10,680 nucleotides of DNA from positions 1 to 10,680 of the forward strand of contig JALTYW010000185.1 of assembly GCA_027046415.1 (NCBI GenBank), written 5' to 3'. Positions 1 to 6,899 of this stretch are shown here, in pieces (positions within the stretch are counted from its first letter, which is position 1; each line of letters starts with the position of its first letter). The translations under genes and the position numbers were made by a program. The DNA is from Sulfurovum sp. GTDB lineage: Bacteria; Campylobacterota; Campylobacteria; Campylobacterales; Sulfurovaceae. Below the pieces are notes generated by a model. That model did no database searches. It was not told where the DNA came from and saw only the letters and a program-made list of their open reading frames with translations.

Positions 1-75
1 GCACCGCTCTTTGCCGTTGCTGTGCTTGGGACGTTGTGGTATGCGATGACGCATTTCACCAAAAAGAGGAATTAG
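1..75 (+). CDS. C-terminal end of an unidentified membrane protein (partial)
   Basis: An open frame enters from the left edge in frame 1 and ends at TAG (73-75), giving 24 residues. They begin APLFAVAVLGTLWYAM, which looks like the end of a hydrophobic transmembrane helix, and finish THFTKKRN, a short basic tail typical of a cytoplasmic C-terminus after the last helix (positive-inside rule). The frame converges on aspC. Its TAG lies inside the first ATTAGAA heptamer of the downstream repeat. The fragment is too short to name a family; a transporter or other multi-pass protein is an inference only. That it is a real gene end is supported by the uninterrupted frame and helix-plus-basic-tail composition. 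Confidence 0.55.
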   Translation, partial: APLFAVAVLGTLWYAMTHFTKKRN

Positions 76-91
76 AAATTAGAAATTAAAT
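71..91 (+). repeat. ATTAGAA heptamer repeat (2 perfect copies plus 1 degenerate)
   Basis: ATTAGAA occurs at 71-77 and 78-84, followed by ATTAAAT (85-91, 5 of 7 matching). The stop TAG of the left-edge gene (73-75) is the TAG of the first unit. The purine-rich strand is the coding strand of that gene, so the array extends its 3' end. It faces the GGTAGAA array on the other side of a 39-bp core. Confidence 0.6.
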
Positions 92-94
92 TGG

Positions 95-106
95 ATCCTT
101 AAGGAT
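95..106. repeat. 12-bp perfect palindrome in the core between two heptamer arrays
   Basis: ATCCTTAAGGAT is a perfect 12-bp palindrome in the middle of the convergent gap between the left-edge gene and aspC. It is followed by a weaker stem-like CTTCATTTGAAG at 109-120. Neither is followed by a clear T-run, so a canonical terminator is not supported. A protein-binding site or weak bidirectional terminator is possible. Confidence 0.4.
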
Positions 107-130
107 TTCTTCATTTGAAGTATGAAAAAT

Positions 131-186
131 TTCTACCTTCTACCTTCTACCTTCTACCTTCTACCTTCTACCTTCTACCTTCTACC
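131..186 (-). repeat. GGTAGAA heptamer tandem repeat, 8 perfect copies
   Basis: Eight exact head-to-tail copies of TTCTACC on the plus strand (GGTAGAA on the minus strand) fill 131-186. The last unit shares its final base with the aspC stop codon (186-188), so the array is the immediate 3' tail of aspC. Every unit carries TAG on the aspC strand. Seven is not a multiple of three, so the array puts stop codons in all three frames. Perfect copies suggest recent expansion by slipped-strand replication and possible copy-number variation between strains. Confidence 0.9.
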
Positions 187-1355
187 TATCTCTTACTTTT
201 GACAAACTTCTCTATACGTCTGATGCCTTCACGAATGGTCGTAATGTCTGTTGCAAATGAGAACCTAAAATAGCCTTCGCTTCCAAAACCGATGCCCGGT
301 ACAACCGCTACACCGGTCTCCTGCAGCAGTTCTTTACAGAATGCGATGGAATCGTTGGAGATGGCTTTGGTATTGACAAATAGATAGAAGGCACCTTTGG
401 GTGCAACGACAGAGAGCCCGTCAATTTCGTTAAAAAGTCTGACTGCTTCTTCGGCACGTGCTTCGAATGCCTGTCTCATCGTTTCTATCTCATCGTCGAC
501 TTCACCAAGCAGTGCCGGGATAGCTGCTTTTTGGGTGATGGAGTTGATGTTTGAAGTACTTTGACTCTGCAGTTTGTTCATGGCTGCGATGAGCTCTTTT
601 TTTGGTGAGGCAAGGTAGCCAAAACGCCATCCGGTCATTGCCACAGACTTGCTCAGTCCGTTGATGGTAATGGTACGCTGATACATATCATCGCTGATGC
701 TTGCTGCAGCGGTAAAATCAACCCCGTAAACCAGTTTTTCATACATCTCATCGCTGGCAACAAGGATATCAGTACCTTTGAGTACTTCGGCAAGCGATTC
801 AAGCTCCTCTTTGGTATAGACCGATCCGGTAGGGTTGGAAGGTGAGGTGAGGATAAGCATCTTCGTTTTGGGTGTGATGGCAGCTTTGAGCTGTTCGGCA
901 GTGATCTTGAAACCGCTCTTGTCATCGGTGTCGATGATGACAGGTACACCGGCAGCGTATTTGACCAGTTCTGGGTAGGTTACCCAGTAGGGTGCAGGGA
1001 TGATCACTTCATCACCGGGGTTGATGGTTGCCTGAAAGAGGTTGAAAAGTGACTGTTTGGCACCGTTGCTGACGATGATGTCTGAGGGATTGTAGTCAAG
1101 CCCGTTGTCACGTTTGAGTTTGGTGGCAACTGCCTCCAAAAGTTCTGGTATGCCGGGTACGGCAGTGTACTGAGTAAAACCTTCGTTGATCGCTTTGATC
1201 GCTTCGTCCTTGATGCGCTGTGGTGTACCAAAGTCCGGTTCACCGGCGGAAAAGGAGAGAATATCTTTGCCCTCTGCTTTGAGCTCTCTTGCCAGAGATG
1301 AAATGGCAATGGTCAAAGAGGGTGAGAGTGTCTGTATGCGGTCTGAAAGCAGCAT
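186..1355 (-). CDS. aspC: Aspartate aminotransferase, class I PLP-dependent
   Basis: A 389-residue fold-type I aminotransferase that interconverts aspartate plus 2-oxoglutarate with oxaloacetate plus glutamate in the cytoplasm. Visible landmarks are SAGEPDFGTP (36-45), YTAVPG (63-68), the cofactor-stacking region APYW (121-124), SPSNPTG with Asn174, SDEMY with Asp202 and Tyr205, the PLP Schiff-base lysine Lys236 in GLSKSVAMTGWR, and the carboxylate-binding Arg364 in YFRFSFA. Length and motif spacing fit the I-gamma aspartate/prephenate aminotransferase group, so some prephenate or aromatic activity cannot be excluded. ATG at 1355 has an AAGGGA ribosome site 5 nt upstream and an extended -10 element further up. 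It lies 96 bp downstream of cysE. The C. jejuni equivalent in the same place is called aspB. The stop codon runs directly into eight GGTAGAA repeats. Confidence 0.93.
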   Translation of the reverse strand: MLLSDRIQTLSPSLTIAISSLARELKAEGKDILSFSAGEPDFGTPQRIKDEAIKAINEGFTQYTAVPGIPELLEAVATKLKRDNGLDYNPSDIIVSNGAKQSLFNLFQATINPGDEVIIPAPYWVTYPELVKYAAGVPVIIDTDDKSGFKITAEQLKAAITPKTKMLILTSPSNPTGSVYTKEELESLAEVLKGTDILVASDEMYEKLVYGVDFTAAASISDDMYQRTITINGLSKSVAMTGWRFGYLASPKKELIAAMNKLQSQSTSNINSITQKAAIPALLGEVDDEIETMRQAFEARAEEAVRLFNEIDGLSVVAPKGAFYLFVNTKAISNDSIAFCKELLQETGVAVVPGIGFGSEGYFRFSFATDITTIREGIRRIEKFVKSKR

Positions 1356-1383
1356 AAAAATCCCTTAGTATAAAATAATGGGA

Positions 1384-1392
1384 ATTATAACA
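1384..1392 (-). promoter_or_regulatory. Extended -10 promoter for aspC
   Basis: On the minus strand TGTTATAAT (1392 to 1384) matches a TGN-TATAAT extended -10 element, preceded by a T-run (CACTTTT). No -35 TTGACA is recognisable, which is normal for Campylobacterota housekeeping promoters. The predicted start near 1377 gives a leader of about 20 nt with AAGGGA ahead of the aspC ATG. This suggests aspC can be transcribed apart from speA-cysE. Confidence 0.5.
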
Positions 1393-1408
1393 AAAAGTGT
1401 TTGATAAG

Positions 1409-1458
1409 GGACTAAAAGGGAGACTGTTTGTGGTACAGTCGGTATTTGGATTTAGTCC
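1409..1458 (-). terminator. Two-tier stem-loop at the cysE 3' end, possible weak terminator
   Basis: Outer arms GGACTAAA (1409-1416) and TTTAGTCC (1451-1458) are perfectly complementary over 8 bp and include the cysE stop codon (1452-1454). Inside lies a 6-bp hairpin, GACTGT (1422-1427) with ACAGTC (1435-1440) and a 7-nt loop. On the cysE strand the inner hairpin is followed by TCCCTTTT, a poor U-tract. It may terminate weakly or protect the speA-cysE mRNA end. Confidence 0.35.
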
Positions 1459-2153
1459 ATAGAGTGGAGGAAGTTGTCATAGATCTCATCAAGGGTATGG
1501 TCTTTCTCTTTGATCTTCTCTTTTTTCGTTTTAGGCAGCGCGTCTTCCAGTACTTCGATACGTCGCAGAAGGTACTCGAAGAGCTCTTTGTTGACATCAG
1601 GGATTTTGTTGTGGCTAAGTGGTGTTTTGTCGTAACCTCGCTTGAGCACCCGTGCAGGGATGCCGATGGCGGTGCAGTTTGGCGGTACATCTTTGACAAC
1701 CACAGAGTTTGCACCGACTTTGGAGTTGTCACCGATGGTGATGTTCCCCAGTATCTTCGAACCTGCCCCAATGACGACATTGTTGCCGATGGTAGGGTGG
1801 CGCTTACCTTTGTCGGTACTGACCCCGCCAAGGGTAACCTGCTGATAGATAAGCACATCATCACCGATAACGGCAGTCTCTCCGATAACGACACCTACTC
1901 CATGGTCGATGAATACGCGACGACCAAACTTTGCAGCAGGGTGGATGTCGATCATGGTCAGGAACATCCCCAGTGCCGAGATAAGCCGAGGAATGAAGCG
2001 TAAACCTTTGTTGTAAAACCAGTGGGCAATACGGTGAAACAGCAGCGCCCAAAGACCCGGATAGTTGAAAAAGAGTTCAAAAGTGGAATGCAAAGCGGGG
2101 TCATTGCGTTTGACGTTTGCAAAATCCTCTTTGATCAGCTGAAAAAGATTCAC
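1452..2153 (-). CDS. cysE: Serine O-acetyltransferase
   Basis: A 233-residue cytoplasmic enzyme making O-acetylserine from serine and acetyl-CoA, the carbon acceptor for sulfide in cysteine synthesis. The hexapeptide-repeat left-handed beta helix spans about 65-170. Asp69 in DIHPAAKFG and His84 in IDHG are spaced 15 apart like the catalytic Asp143/His158 pair of the E. coli enzyme. GETAVIG and YQQVTLGG follow, and the basic KRH at 117-119 is in the acetyl-CoA region. It is compact, lacking much of the enterobacterial N-terminal helical domain, and ends in a charged tail (about 205-233, [10 protein letters not shown]) that could form a helix. The start is GTG at 2153. It overlaps the speA stop (GTGA, 4 bp) and has AAGGAG 7 nt upstream, so translation is probably coupled to speA. 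Confidence 0.93.
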   Translation of the reverse strand: MNLFQLIKEDFANVKRNDPALHSTFELFFNYPGLWALLFHRIAHWFYNKGLRFIPRLISALGMFLTMIDIHPAAKFGRRVFIDHGVGVVIGETAVIGDDVLIYQQVTLGGVSTDKGKRHPTIGNNVVIGAGSKILGNITIGDNSKVGANSVVVKDVPPNCTAIGIPARVLKRGYDKTPLSHNKIPDVNKELFEYLLRRIEVLEDALPKTKKEKIKEKDHTLDEIYDNFLHSMD

Positions 2154-4036
2154 GTGTGTACTCCTTGTTCCTTTTCACTCAGTGCCTGAATGGTCTTAAG
2201 ATAACTGTTTTCACTTAAATAGAGGTAAATTTTTCCAAGAAGTTCCCGTTTCTCTTCTGCAGTGATCTTGGTGGATTCCTCGATCTTGTGTTTGAGTGCC
2301 TTGTCGATAAGCCCGGTGTCGTAGTCGAGGTCTTCCAGTACATCCATGAGGTTTTGCGCCTCTATCAGATGCTCAATGTGGTAGTCTCCGTTTTCGTCAA
2401 AATTGATGACAACCTCTGTCGGATGGGTAAAGAGGTTGTGTTTCATACCAAGCACCTCCTGATAGGCACCGGTTAGGAAAAAGCCTATGAAATACTCCTC
2501 TTTGGTCAGGTCGATGTCGTGCAGGTAGAGCGGTATCTCCCTGTTAAAGCTGATCTCTCCGTCTGAATCACAGGTGATATCCCAGATAGATGCTGGGTTG
2601 GTCGGTTTGGTAGAGAGGTGATTGAGCGGCATGATGGGGAAGTGTTGAGAAAGTCCCCAAAAATCGGGCAGTGACTGAAATGCCGAAAAATTCACAAGGT
2701 AGCGTTCCTGAATCCGGTCTTGCAGCTTTTTGAGTTCATCGGTACCTTCATCTTTCAGCAGAGCGATTGCTTTTTTAATGATGAGATTGACAAGGATTTC
2801 AGTATTGGAGCGATCTTCAAGATCGATGTAGCCCAGATCAAACAGCGTAAGCAAACTCTCCATATGGTCAAGCGCGTCATGCAGGTATTCACGTGCATGT
2901 TTGCGTTCAATGGTCGTATAGAGATCATAGAGTTCCTGTATCAGCGGTGGGTTCTCCTTTTTGAGGCGGAGACATTTGGCATTGTACTCTGAAGAGAAGA
3001 GCTCTAAAACCGGTGCAACAAGCACGGAGTGTGAGGCGGCGATGTATCGCCCGGACTCGGTGAAGATGTCGGGTTCTTCTACCCCTTTGCTTTTTGCGAT
3101 CTCCTGCATCAGAAAGACCACATCGTTTGCAAACTCCTCAAGAGAGTAGTTCCTCTCCTGCGTATGGGTATGTTGTGAATATTCTACTGCCAGCCCGCCG
3201 CCAATGTTAATGGCACCAAGCGCGTCCGCGCCACGTCTTTTGAGCTCGGCATAGATGTTCCCTGCTTCTCTCAACGCTTTTTTCAGGGGTGCAATGTCAC
3301 CCATCTGAGAGCCGATGTGAAAGTGTATCATCCAAAAGTGTGAAAGAAGATCATACCGTGTCATCAGTTCGTAGGCTTCGAGAAGCTCTGTTGAAGTCAA
3401 ACCAAATTTGGAGCTGTAACCGCCGCTTTTTGCCCAGATACCGATGCCTGCACTGTGCATTCTGATCCGAATGCCGATTTTGGGTACAACAGGAGATTTG
3501 CTGCTGCCGTTGAACTCTTCATTGACCTCTATAATGGTCTTGAGCTCGCCTATCCCCTCAATGGTAACGGTAATGTTGTGTCCCATCTTGGCAGCGATGA
3601 AGCACAAAGCGATCATCTCTTTGTCTTTAAACCCGTTGACTGTGATGGGTGCACCAAGCGGGGTTTTTGTCATGGCGATGATCAGTTCGGCTTTGCTTCC
3701 TGCTTCAAGCCCGTAGTGGTACTCATGGGAAACCTCTATGAGCGACTGGACAAAATTGGGGAACTGGTTGACCTTGAGAGGGAAAACAGCATGAAAGCTC
3801 CCTTTGTAGTCAAATGTTTTTTTCGCTTTTGCAAAGGTAGTAAAAAGTGTGTCTATCTGTTTTTTGATAAGATGGGGAAAACGCAGGAGGAGGGGCCCTT
3901 TGTATCCTTTTTCGCGTATCTCTTTAGTCAGCTGAAGCAGTGAGGGTCTGGAGGCATAGTTGACATTAACAGTATCGCCTTCGATGACAAAATTCTCTTC
4001 ACCCCATAGGTTGAGCCCGAACTGTTTCATGTACAT
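2150..4036 (-). CDS. speA: Biosynthetic arginine decarboxylase
   Basis: A 628-residue PLP enzyme of the alanine-racemase-fold (group IV) decarboxylases that converts arginine to agmatine for polyamine synthesis. The PLP lysine is Lys88 in FPLKVNQ, followed by [11 protein letters not shown] (108-118), HFHIGSQ (238-244), the phosphate-binding glycines GGG (279-281), and [11 protein letters not shown] (327-337). The C-terminal catalytic cysteine is Cys489 in WDITCDSDG, which completes the active site across the dimer. Length matches SpeA (about 630). Two starts are possible. ATG 4036 has AGGGG only 2 nt upstream. ATG 4030 (Met3) has the same AGGGG at a better 8-nt spacing, so the protein may really begin MKQFGLN. 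The stop overlaps the cysE GTG start. It is divergent from the mla operon. Confidence 0.95.
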   Translation of the reverse strand: MYMKQFGLNLWGEENFVIEGDTVNVNYASRPSLLQLTKEIREKGYKGPLLLRFPHLIKKQIDTLFTTFAKAKKTFDYKGSFHAVFPLKVNQFPNFVQSLIEVSHEYHYGLEAGSKAELIIAMTKTPLGAPITVNGFKDKEMIALCFIAAKMGHNITVTIEGIGELKTIIEVNEEFNGSSKSPVVPKIGIRIRMHSAGIGIWAKSGGYSSKFGLTSTELLEAYELMTRYDLLSHFWMIHFHIGSQMGDIAPLKKALREAGNIYAELKRRGADALGAINIGGGLAVEYSQHTHTQERNYSLEEFANDVVFLMQEIAKSKGVEEPDIFTESGRYIAASHSVLVAPVLELFSSEYNAKCLRLKKENPPLIQELYDLYTTIERKHAREYLHDALDHMESLLTLFDLGYIDLEDRSNTEILVNLIIKKAIALLKDEGTDELKKLQDRIQERYLVNFSAFQSLPDFWGLSQHFPIMPLNHLSTKPTNPASIWDITCDSDGEISFNREIPLYLHDIDLTKEEYFIGFFLTGAYQEVLGMKHNLFTHPTEVVINFDENGDYHIEHLIEAQNLMDVLEDLDYDTGLIDKALKHKIEESTKITAEEKRELLGKIYLYLSENSYLKTIQALSEKEQGVHT

Positions 4037-4067
4037 TGCCCCTGCATGTTTAAAATATAGTCAGATC

Positions 4068-4076
4068 ATTATACCA
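4068..4076 (-). promoter_or_regulatory. Extended -10 promoter for speA-cysE
   Basis: The minus strand reads TGGTATAAT (4076 to 4068), a perfect -10 with the TGN extension, preceded by a T-run. Transcription would begin near 4061 and give a 25-31 nt leader. No clear -35 is present. The element lies 21 bp from the oppositely oriented mla -10, so polymerases at the two promoters would compete for the same DNA. Confidence 0.55.
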
Positions 4077-4096
4077 AAACTTAATCCAATCTTACC

Positions 4097-4102
4097 TATA
4101 AT
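4097..4102 (+). promoter_or_regulatory. -10 element of the mla operon, predicting a leaderless mRNA
   Basis: A perfect TATAAT ends 7 nt before the ATG at 4110. With the usual 6-8 nt spacing, transcription would begin at or just before the A of the start codon. The only ribosome-site-like sequence is TAAG (4103-4106), too weak and too close. A weaker alternative -10, TAAAAT (4051-4056), would give a leader of about 47 nt but still no good ribosome site. Confidence 0.45.
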
Positions 4103-4109
4103 TAAGCAT

Positions 4110-5213
4110 ATGAAGCAGCAATTTGTCGAATGGAAGAGAGACCGGGATCAGCTGAGGATCAGTGCCAAAGGGGAGTGGACACTCCATACTGTGCCTGAAA
4201 TCAGGGCAGAACTTGTGCAGCTTTCCTCTGCACCCAATATTGTATGGGATCTCTCCGGAGTGACAGATTTTGACAGTGCCGGGGTACTGCTCTTTATAGA
4301 AGTGTGTGAACGTTTGAAGAAAAATGCTTCGCTTATTATAGAAGGCTATACCCAAAGCCAACGTGATATGTATGAACTGCTACATGAGCATATGGCAGAG
4401 ACAATACCGCCCCGAAAAGAGAGCTTTCTGAATGAGCTTGGCAAATCGACCATGGAGCTGCTTGGGGATATTCGTGATTTTGTCACTTTTCTGGGACATG
4501 TAACCCTCTCATTCTTTTATGGCATTTTTCACCCAAGAACCCTGCGTTTTAAGGAGACGGTCTACCATATCTACCAGTCAGGCTTCAATGCATTAGTCAT
4601 TGTGGGGATGACTGCTTTTTTAGTGGGGATGGTTATTGCCTATCAGGGGGCGGTACAGCTTGCCAAGTTCGGTGCCGATATCTTTATTGTCGATACGGTG
4701 GGCATCTCCATTGTCAGAGAGCTTGGTCCGATGATCACTGCAATCGTTATTGCAGGACGTAGCGGGTCGGCTTACACTGCCGAGATAGGTGCGATGAAAA
4801 TTACTGAAGAGATTGCGGCGATGCGTACCATGGGGTTTGACCCATACAACTTTCTGGTACTGCCGCGTATCTTTGCACTGCTGATCGCCCTGCCACTGTT
4901 GATCTTTTTTGCAGATATTATCGGCATTTTCGGTGGGATGGTTGCGTCAGAAATGCAGCTTGGTATTTCGTTTGACCAGTTTGTCAGCAGGCTGAATGAG
5001 GTGCTGGAGGTCAAACACTATATTCTTGGGATGATCAAAGGTCCTGTCTTTGCTTTTATCATTGCATCGGTTGGCTGTTTCAGGGGCTTTCAGGTTTCAG
5101 ATACCACAGAGAGCATTGGGCTTCAAACGACCGCTTCAGTGGTCAATGCGATTTTCCTTGTGATCGCCTTTGACGCACTCTTCTCAGTGATCTATACGGA
5201 GTTTGGACTATGA
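4110..5213 (+). CDS. mlaE: MlaE-type ABC permease with N-terminal STAS (MlaB-like) domain
   Basis: A 367-residue inner-membrane permease of an MCE lipid transporter. Residues 1-100 form a STAS domain with VWDLSGVTDFDSAGV (45-59), corresponding to the separate small MlaB protein of E. coli. Residues about 120-367 are the permease. Hydrophobic segments lie near 157-179, 196-216, 250-283, 305-325 and 342-362, and the conserved RELGPMITAIVIAGRSGSA region (203-221) is followed by GAMKITEEIAAMRTMGFDP (227-244), the ATPase-coupling loop. The frame stays open upstream to 3960, but that stretch is antisense to speA and the STAS domain begins at ATG 4110, just after a -10 box. The stop overlaps mlaF (ATGA). 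The C. jejuni counterpart is iamB, adjacent to iamA. Confidence 0.92.
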   Translation: MKQQFVEWKRDRDQLRISAKGEWTLHTVPEIRAELVQLSSAPNIVWDLSGVTDFDSAGVLLFIEVCERLKKNASLIIEGYTQSQRDMYELLHEHMAETIPPRKESFLNELGKSTMELLGDIRDFVTFLGHVTLSFFYGIFHPRTLRFKETVYHIYQSGFNALVIVGMTAFLVGMVIAYQGAVQLAKFGADIFIVDTVGISIVRELGPMITAIVIAGRSGSAYTAEIGAMKITEEIAAMRTMGFDPYNFLVLPRIFALLIALPLLIFFADIIGIFGGMVASEMQLGISFDQFVSRLNEVLEVKHYILGMIKGPVFAFIIASVGCFRGFQVSDTTESIGLQTTASVVNAIFLVIAFDALFSVIYTEFGL

Positions 5214-5998
5214 AACGGGTGATCGAAGCTGAAGGGGTGGTAACACGGTTTGGCAGCCGTACCATACATGACGGGCTCTCTTTACATGTGAATGAGCAGG
5301 AGATCTTTGCGATCCTTGGAGAGAGTGGTTCAGGAAAGTCGGTTTTGATGAAAGAGATGATCATGCTGCTCAAACCTGATGCCGGAAAGATTACCGTACT
5401 TGGGAAGGAGTTGGGAAAGATCACTTTTCATCAAGCGCAGAAACTTCGAAGCGAGTGGGGTGTGCTGTTTCAGTTTGGGGCACTATACTCATCATTGACG
5501 ATTGCAGAAAATATCGAAGTACAGCTAAAAGAGTATACGAAACTCAGCAAAGAGATGCGCAGTAAACTGGTACGTTCAAAGATTGCCTTGGTAGGACTCG
5601 ATGCCCATGTCGGGGCACTCTACCCGAGTGAACTGAGTGGTGGAATGATCAAGCGTGCGGCGCTTGCACGGGCACTTGCCATGGAGCCCAAACTGCTCTT
5701 TTTAGATGAACCTACCTCCGGTCTTGACCCGGTAGGTGCACGTAATTTTGATAAACTTATTGTAGAATTACGTCAGATGCTTGGGATTACAGTTGTTATG
5801 ATCACCCATGATCTTGACAGTATTGCCAATATTGTTGATCGTATGGCGGTTTTGGCAGACAAGCATGTGGTAGCTGAAGGTACGCTCGATGAGGTACTTC
5901 ATTCGACACATCCGTTTGTAGAGGAGTTCTTCAAGAACGAGTATACCCGGGAGAGATTTGCCGACAGACTGGCACAAGGAGAGGAAGATGTACAGTAA
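5210..5998 (+). CDS. mlaF: MlaF-type ABC transporter ATPase
   Basis: A 262-residue nucleotide-binding subunit driving the MlaE permease from the cytoplasmic face. Walker A is GESGSGKS (37-44), the Q-loop is at Gln88 in LFQFGALYSSLT, the signature LSGGM is at 142-146, Walker B LLFLDEP (162-168) carries catalytic Glu167, the D-loop is SGLDP, and the switch His200 is in VMITHD. The FGALYSSLT Q-loop and LSGGMIKRAALARA signature are typical of the Mla/Mkl ATPase family. Residues 235-262 form a charged C-terminal extension (EEFFKNEYTRERFADRL) like the MlaF tail that contacts the partner ATPase-MlaB pair. ATG 5210 overlaps the mlaE stop by 4 bp; the 3' end overlaps mlaD by 11 bp. All catalytic motifs are intact. 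Confidence 0.95.
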   Translation: MKRVIEAEGVVTRFGSRTIHDGLSLHVNEQEIFAILGESGSGKSVLMKEMIMLLKPDAGKITVLGKELGKITFHQAQKLRSEWGVLFQFGALYSSLTIAENIEVQLKEYTKLSKEMRSKLVRSKIALVGLDAHVGALYPSELSGGMIKRAALARALAMEPKLLFLDEPTSGLDPVGARNFDKLIVELRQMLGITVVMITHDLDSIANIVDRMAVLADKHVVAEGTLDEVLHSTHPFVEEFFKNEYTRERFADRLAQGEEDVQ

Positions 5999-6899
5999 GA
6001 TCAACTATACTATTGTCGGGATTTTTATTCTTCTCTTTGGACTTGGAATGGTACTCTTCTCGTTCTGGCTTGCAAAGTACGGTCTGCATCAGGAGTATGA
6101 CCTCTACAAAACCTATATGAGAGAATCGGTTGCCGGACTTTCAAAGGACTCTGTTGTACGCCTTAGAGGGGTAGATGTGGGACGTGTCAAAGAGATCCGT
6201 ATCGATCCGAATGACATTGAACGGGTAGAGATACTGCTCAATATCAAAAAAGGTGTGCCGATCAAGGAGGATATGGTTGCCCATACCTCCATGCTTGGGG
6301 TGACCGGACTGCTCTCCATTGAAATAGAAGGGGGAAGCAACCATGCCAAAACACTGCATCCTACCAAAGAGCATATTCCTGTCATTCCCTCATCTGCCTC
6401 ATGGTTTGATGCCACAAAAAAAGACATAGGTACGCTTGCCGAGAGGTTGGAAAGATTAATGGAAAAAGCTGACAAACTGCTCAGCAGTGAGAATATCGAT
6501 ACTTTTGGAAAGATACTTGCCAACACAGAGCAGGTGACAGGGAAAAGTGTCAGTGTGATGGATGAACTCAACGCGACACTGGTGACATACCAGGAAGCAG
6601 CGAAGCGTGTCAGCAGCGACTTGGAACGGATGACCACATCGTTTGAAGCGATCAGCAAGGAGAGTGTACCTGCGGTCAAAAAACTCAAAGAGACAACGAG
6701 AAACTTCAACCGTGTTACGTTGAAAGTCGAGAAGAGTCTGGACAGGGGTGACTACAATCTCAAAAAGATATTTGAACCGCTGCTTATCAATATTGAAATT
6801 CTTTCAGACCAGATCACTACATTGGCAAAAGAGCTTGACGAGAGCCCGAGTGATATTTTATTTAAATCACGAAAGCGTCGAAGGGGACCGGGAGAATGA
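5988..6899 (+). CDS. mlaD: MlaD-like MCE-domain protein with long helical C-terminal extension
   Basis: A 303-residue periplasmic substrate-channel subunit anchored by one N-terminal helix (about 8-29). The MCE domain (about 37-118) shows RLRGVDVGRVKEI (58-70) and GLLSIEIEGG (107-116). From about 142 to 285 the sequence is largely amphipathic helix with heptad-like spacing, possibly broken near Pro228 and around RGDYNLKKIFEP (253-264). It ends ELDESPSDILF plus a very basic tail (RKRRRG). E. coli MlaD (about 183 residues) lacks this extension, whereas PqiB and mycobacterial Mce proteins have helical stalks after the MCE domain. ATG 5988 is chosen because GGAG lies 6 nt upstream and the MYSKINYTIVGIF start leads directly into the helix; a further 10 in-frame codons upstream overlap mlaF. 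The stop overlaps the next start (ATGA). Confidence 0.9.
   Translation: MYSKINYTIVGIFILLFGLGMVLFSFWLAKYGLHQEYDLYKTYMRESVAGLSKDSVVRLRGVDVGRVKEIRIDPNDIERVEILLNIKKGVPIKEDMVAHTSMLGVTGLLSIEIEGGSNHAKTLHPTKEHIPVIPSSASWFDATKKDIGTLAERLERLMEKADKLLSSENIDTFGKILANTEQVTGKSVSVMDELNATLVTYQEAAKRVSSDLERMTTSFEAISKESVPAVKKLKETTRNFNRVTLKVEKSLDRGDYNLKKIFEPLLINIEILSDQITTLAKELDESPSDILFKSRKRRRGPGE

Noticed and set aside
83..88. Defect in Tmk because the DRY motif reads DRG
   Set aside because: The residue numbers refer to the Tmk protein (SDRGFISG, encoded near 9736-9744 on the minus strand). C. jejuni Tmk has DRSFISG at this place, so the change is a family trait and not a sign of inactivation.
131..186. CRISPR array or telomere-like sequence
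   Set aside because: Units are 7 bp with no spacers, so this is not CRISPR; it is internal between two genes, so a telomeric role is not supported.
1428..2003. 191-codon open frame on the plus strand opposite cysE
   Set aside because: It mirrors the well-supported cysE frame, has no ribosome site, and its composition fits a complementary-strand shadow.
3960..4109. 50-codon N-terminal extension of the MlaE frame
   Set aside because: It lies antisense inside speA and its promoter region, carries no recognisable domain, and includes the mla -10 box; the STAS domain begins at ATG 4110.
6113..6709. 198-codon open frame on the minus strand inside mlaD
   Set aside because: Ser/Leu/Thr-rich shadow of the helical mlaD reading frame; no ribosome site and no recognisable domain, and mlaD itself has clear MCE motifs.
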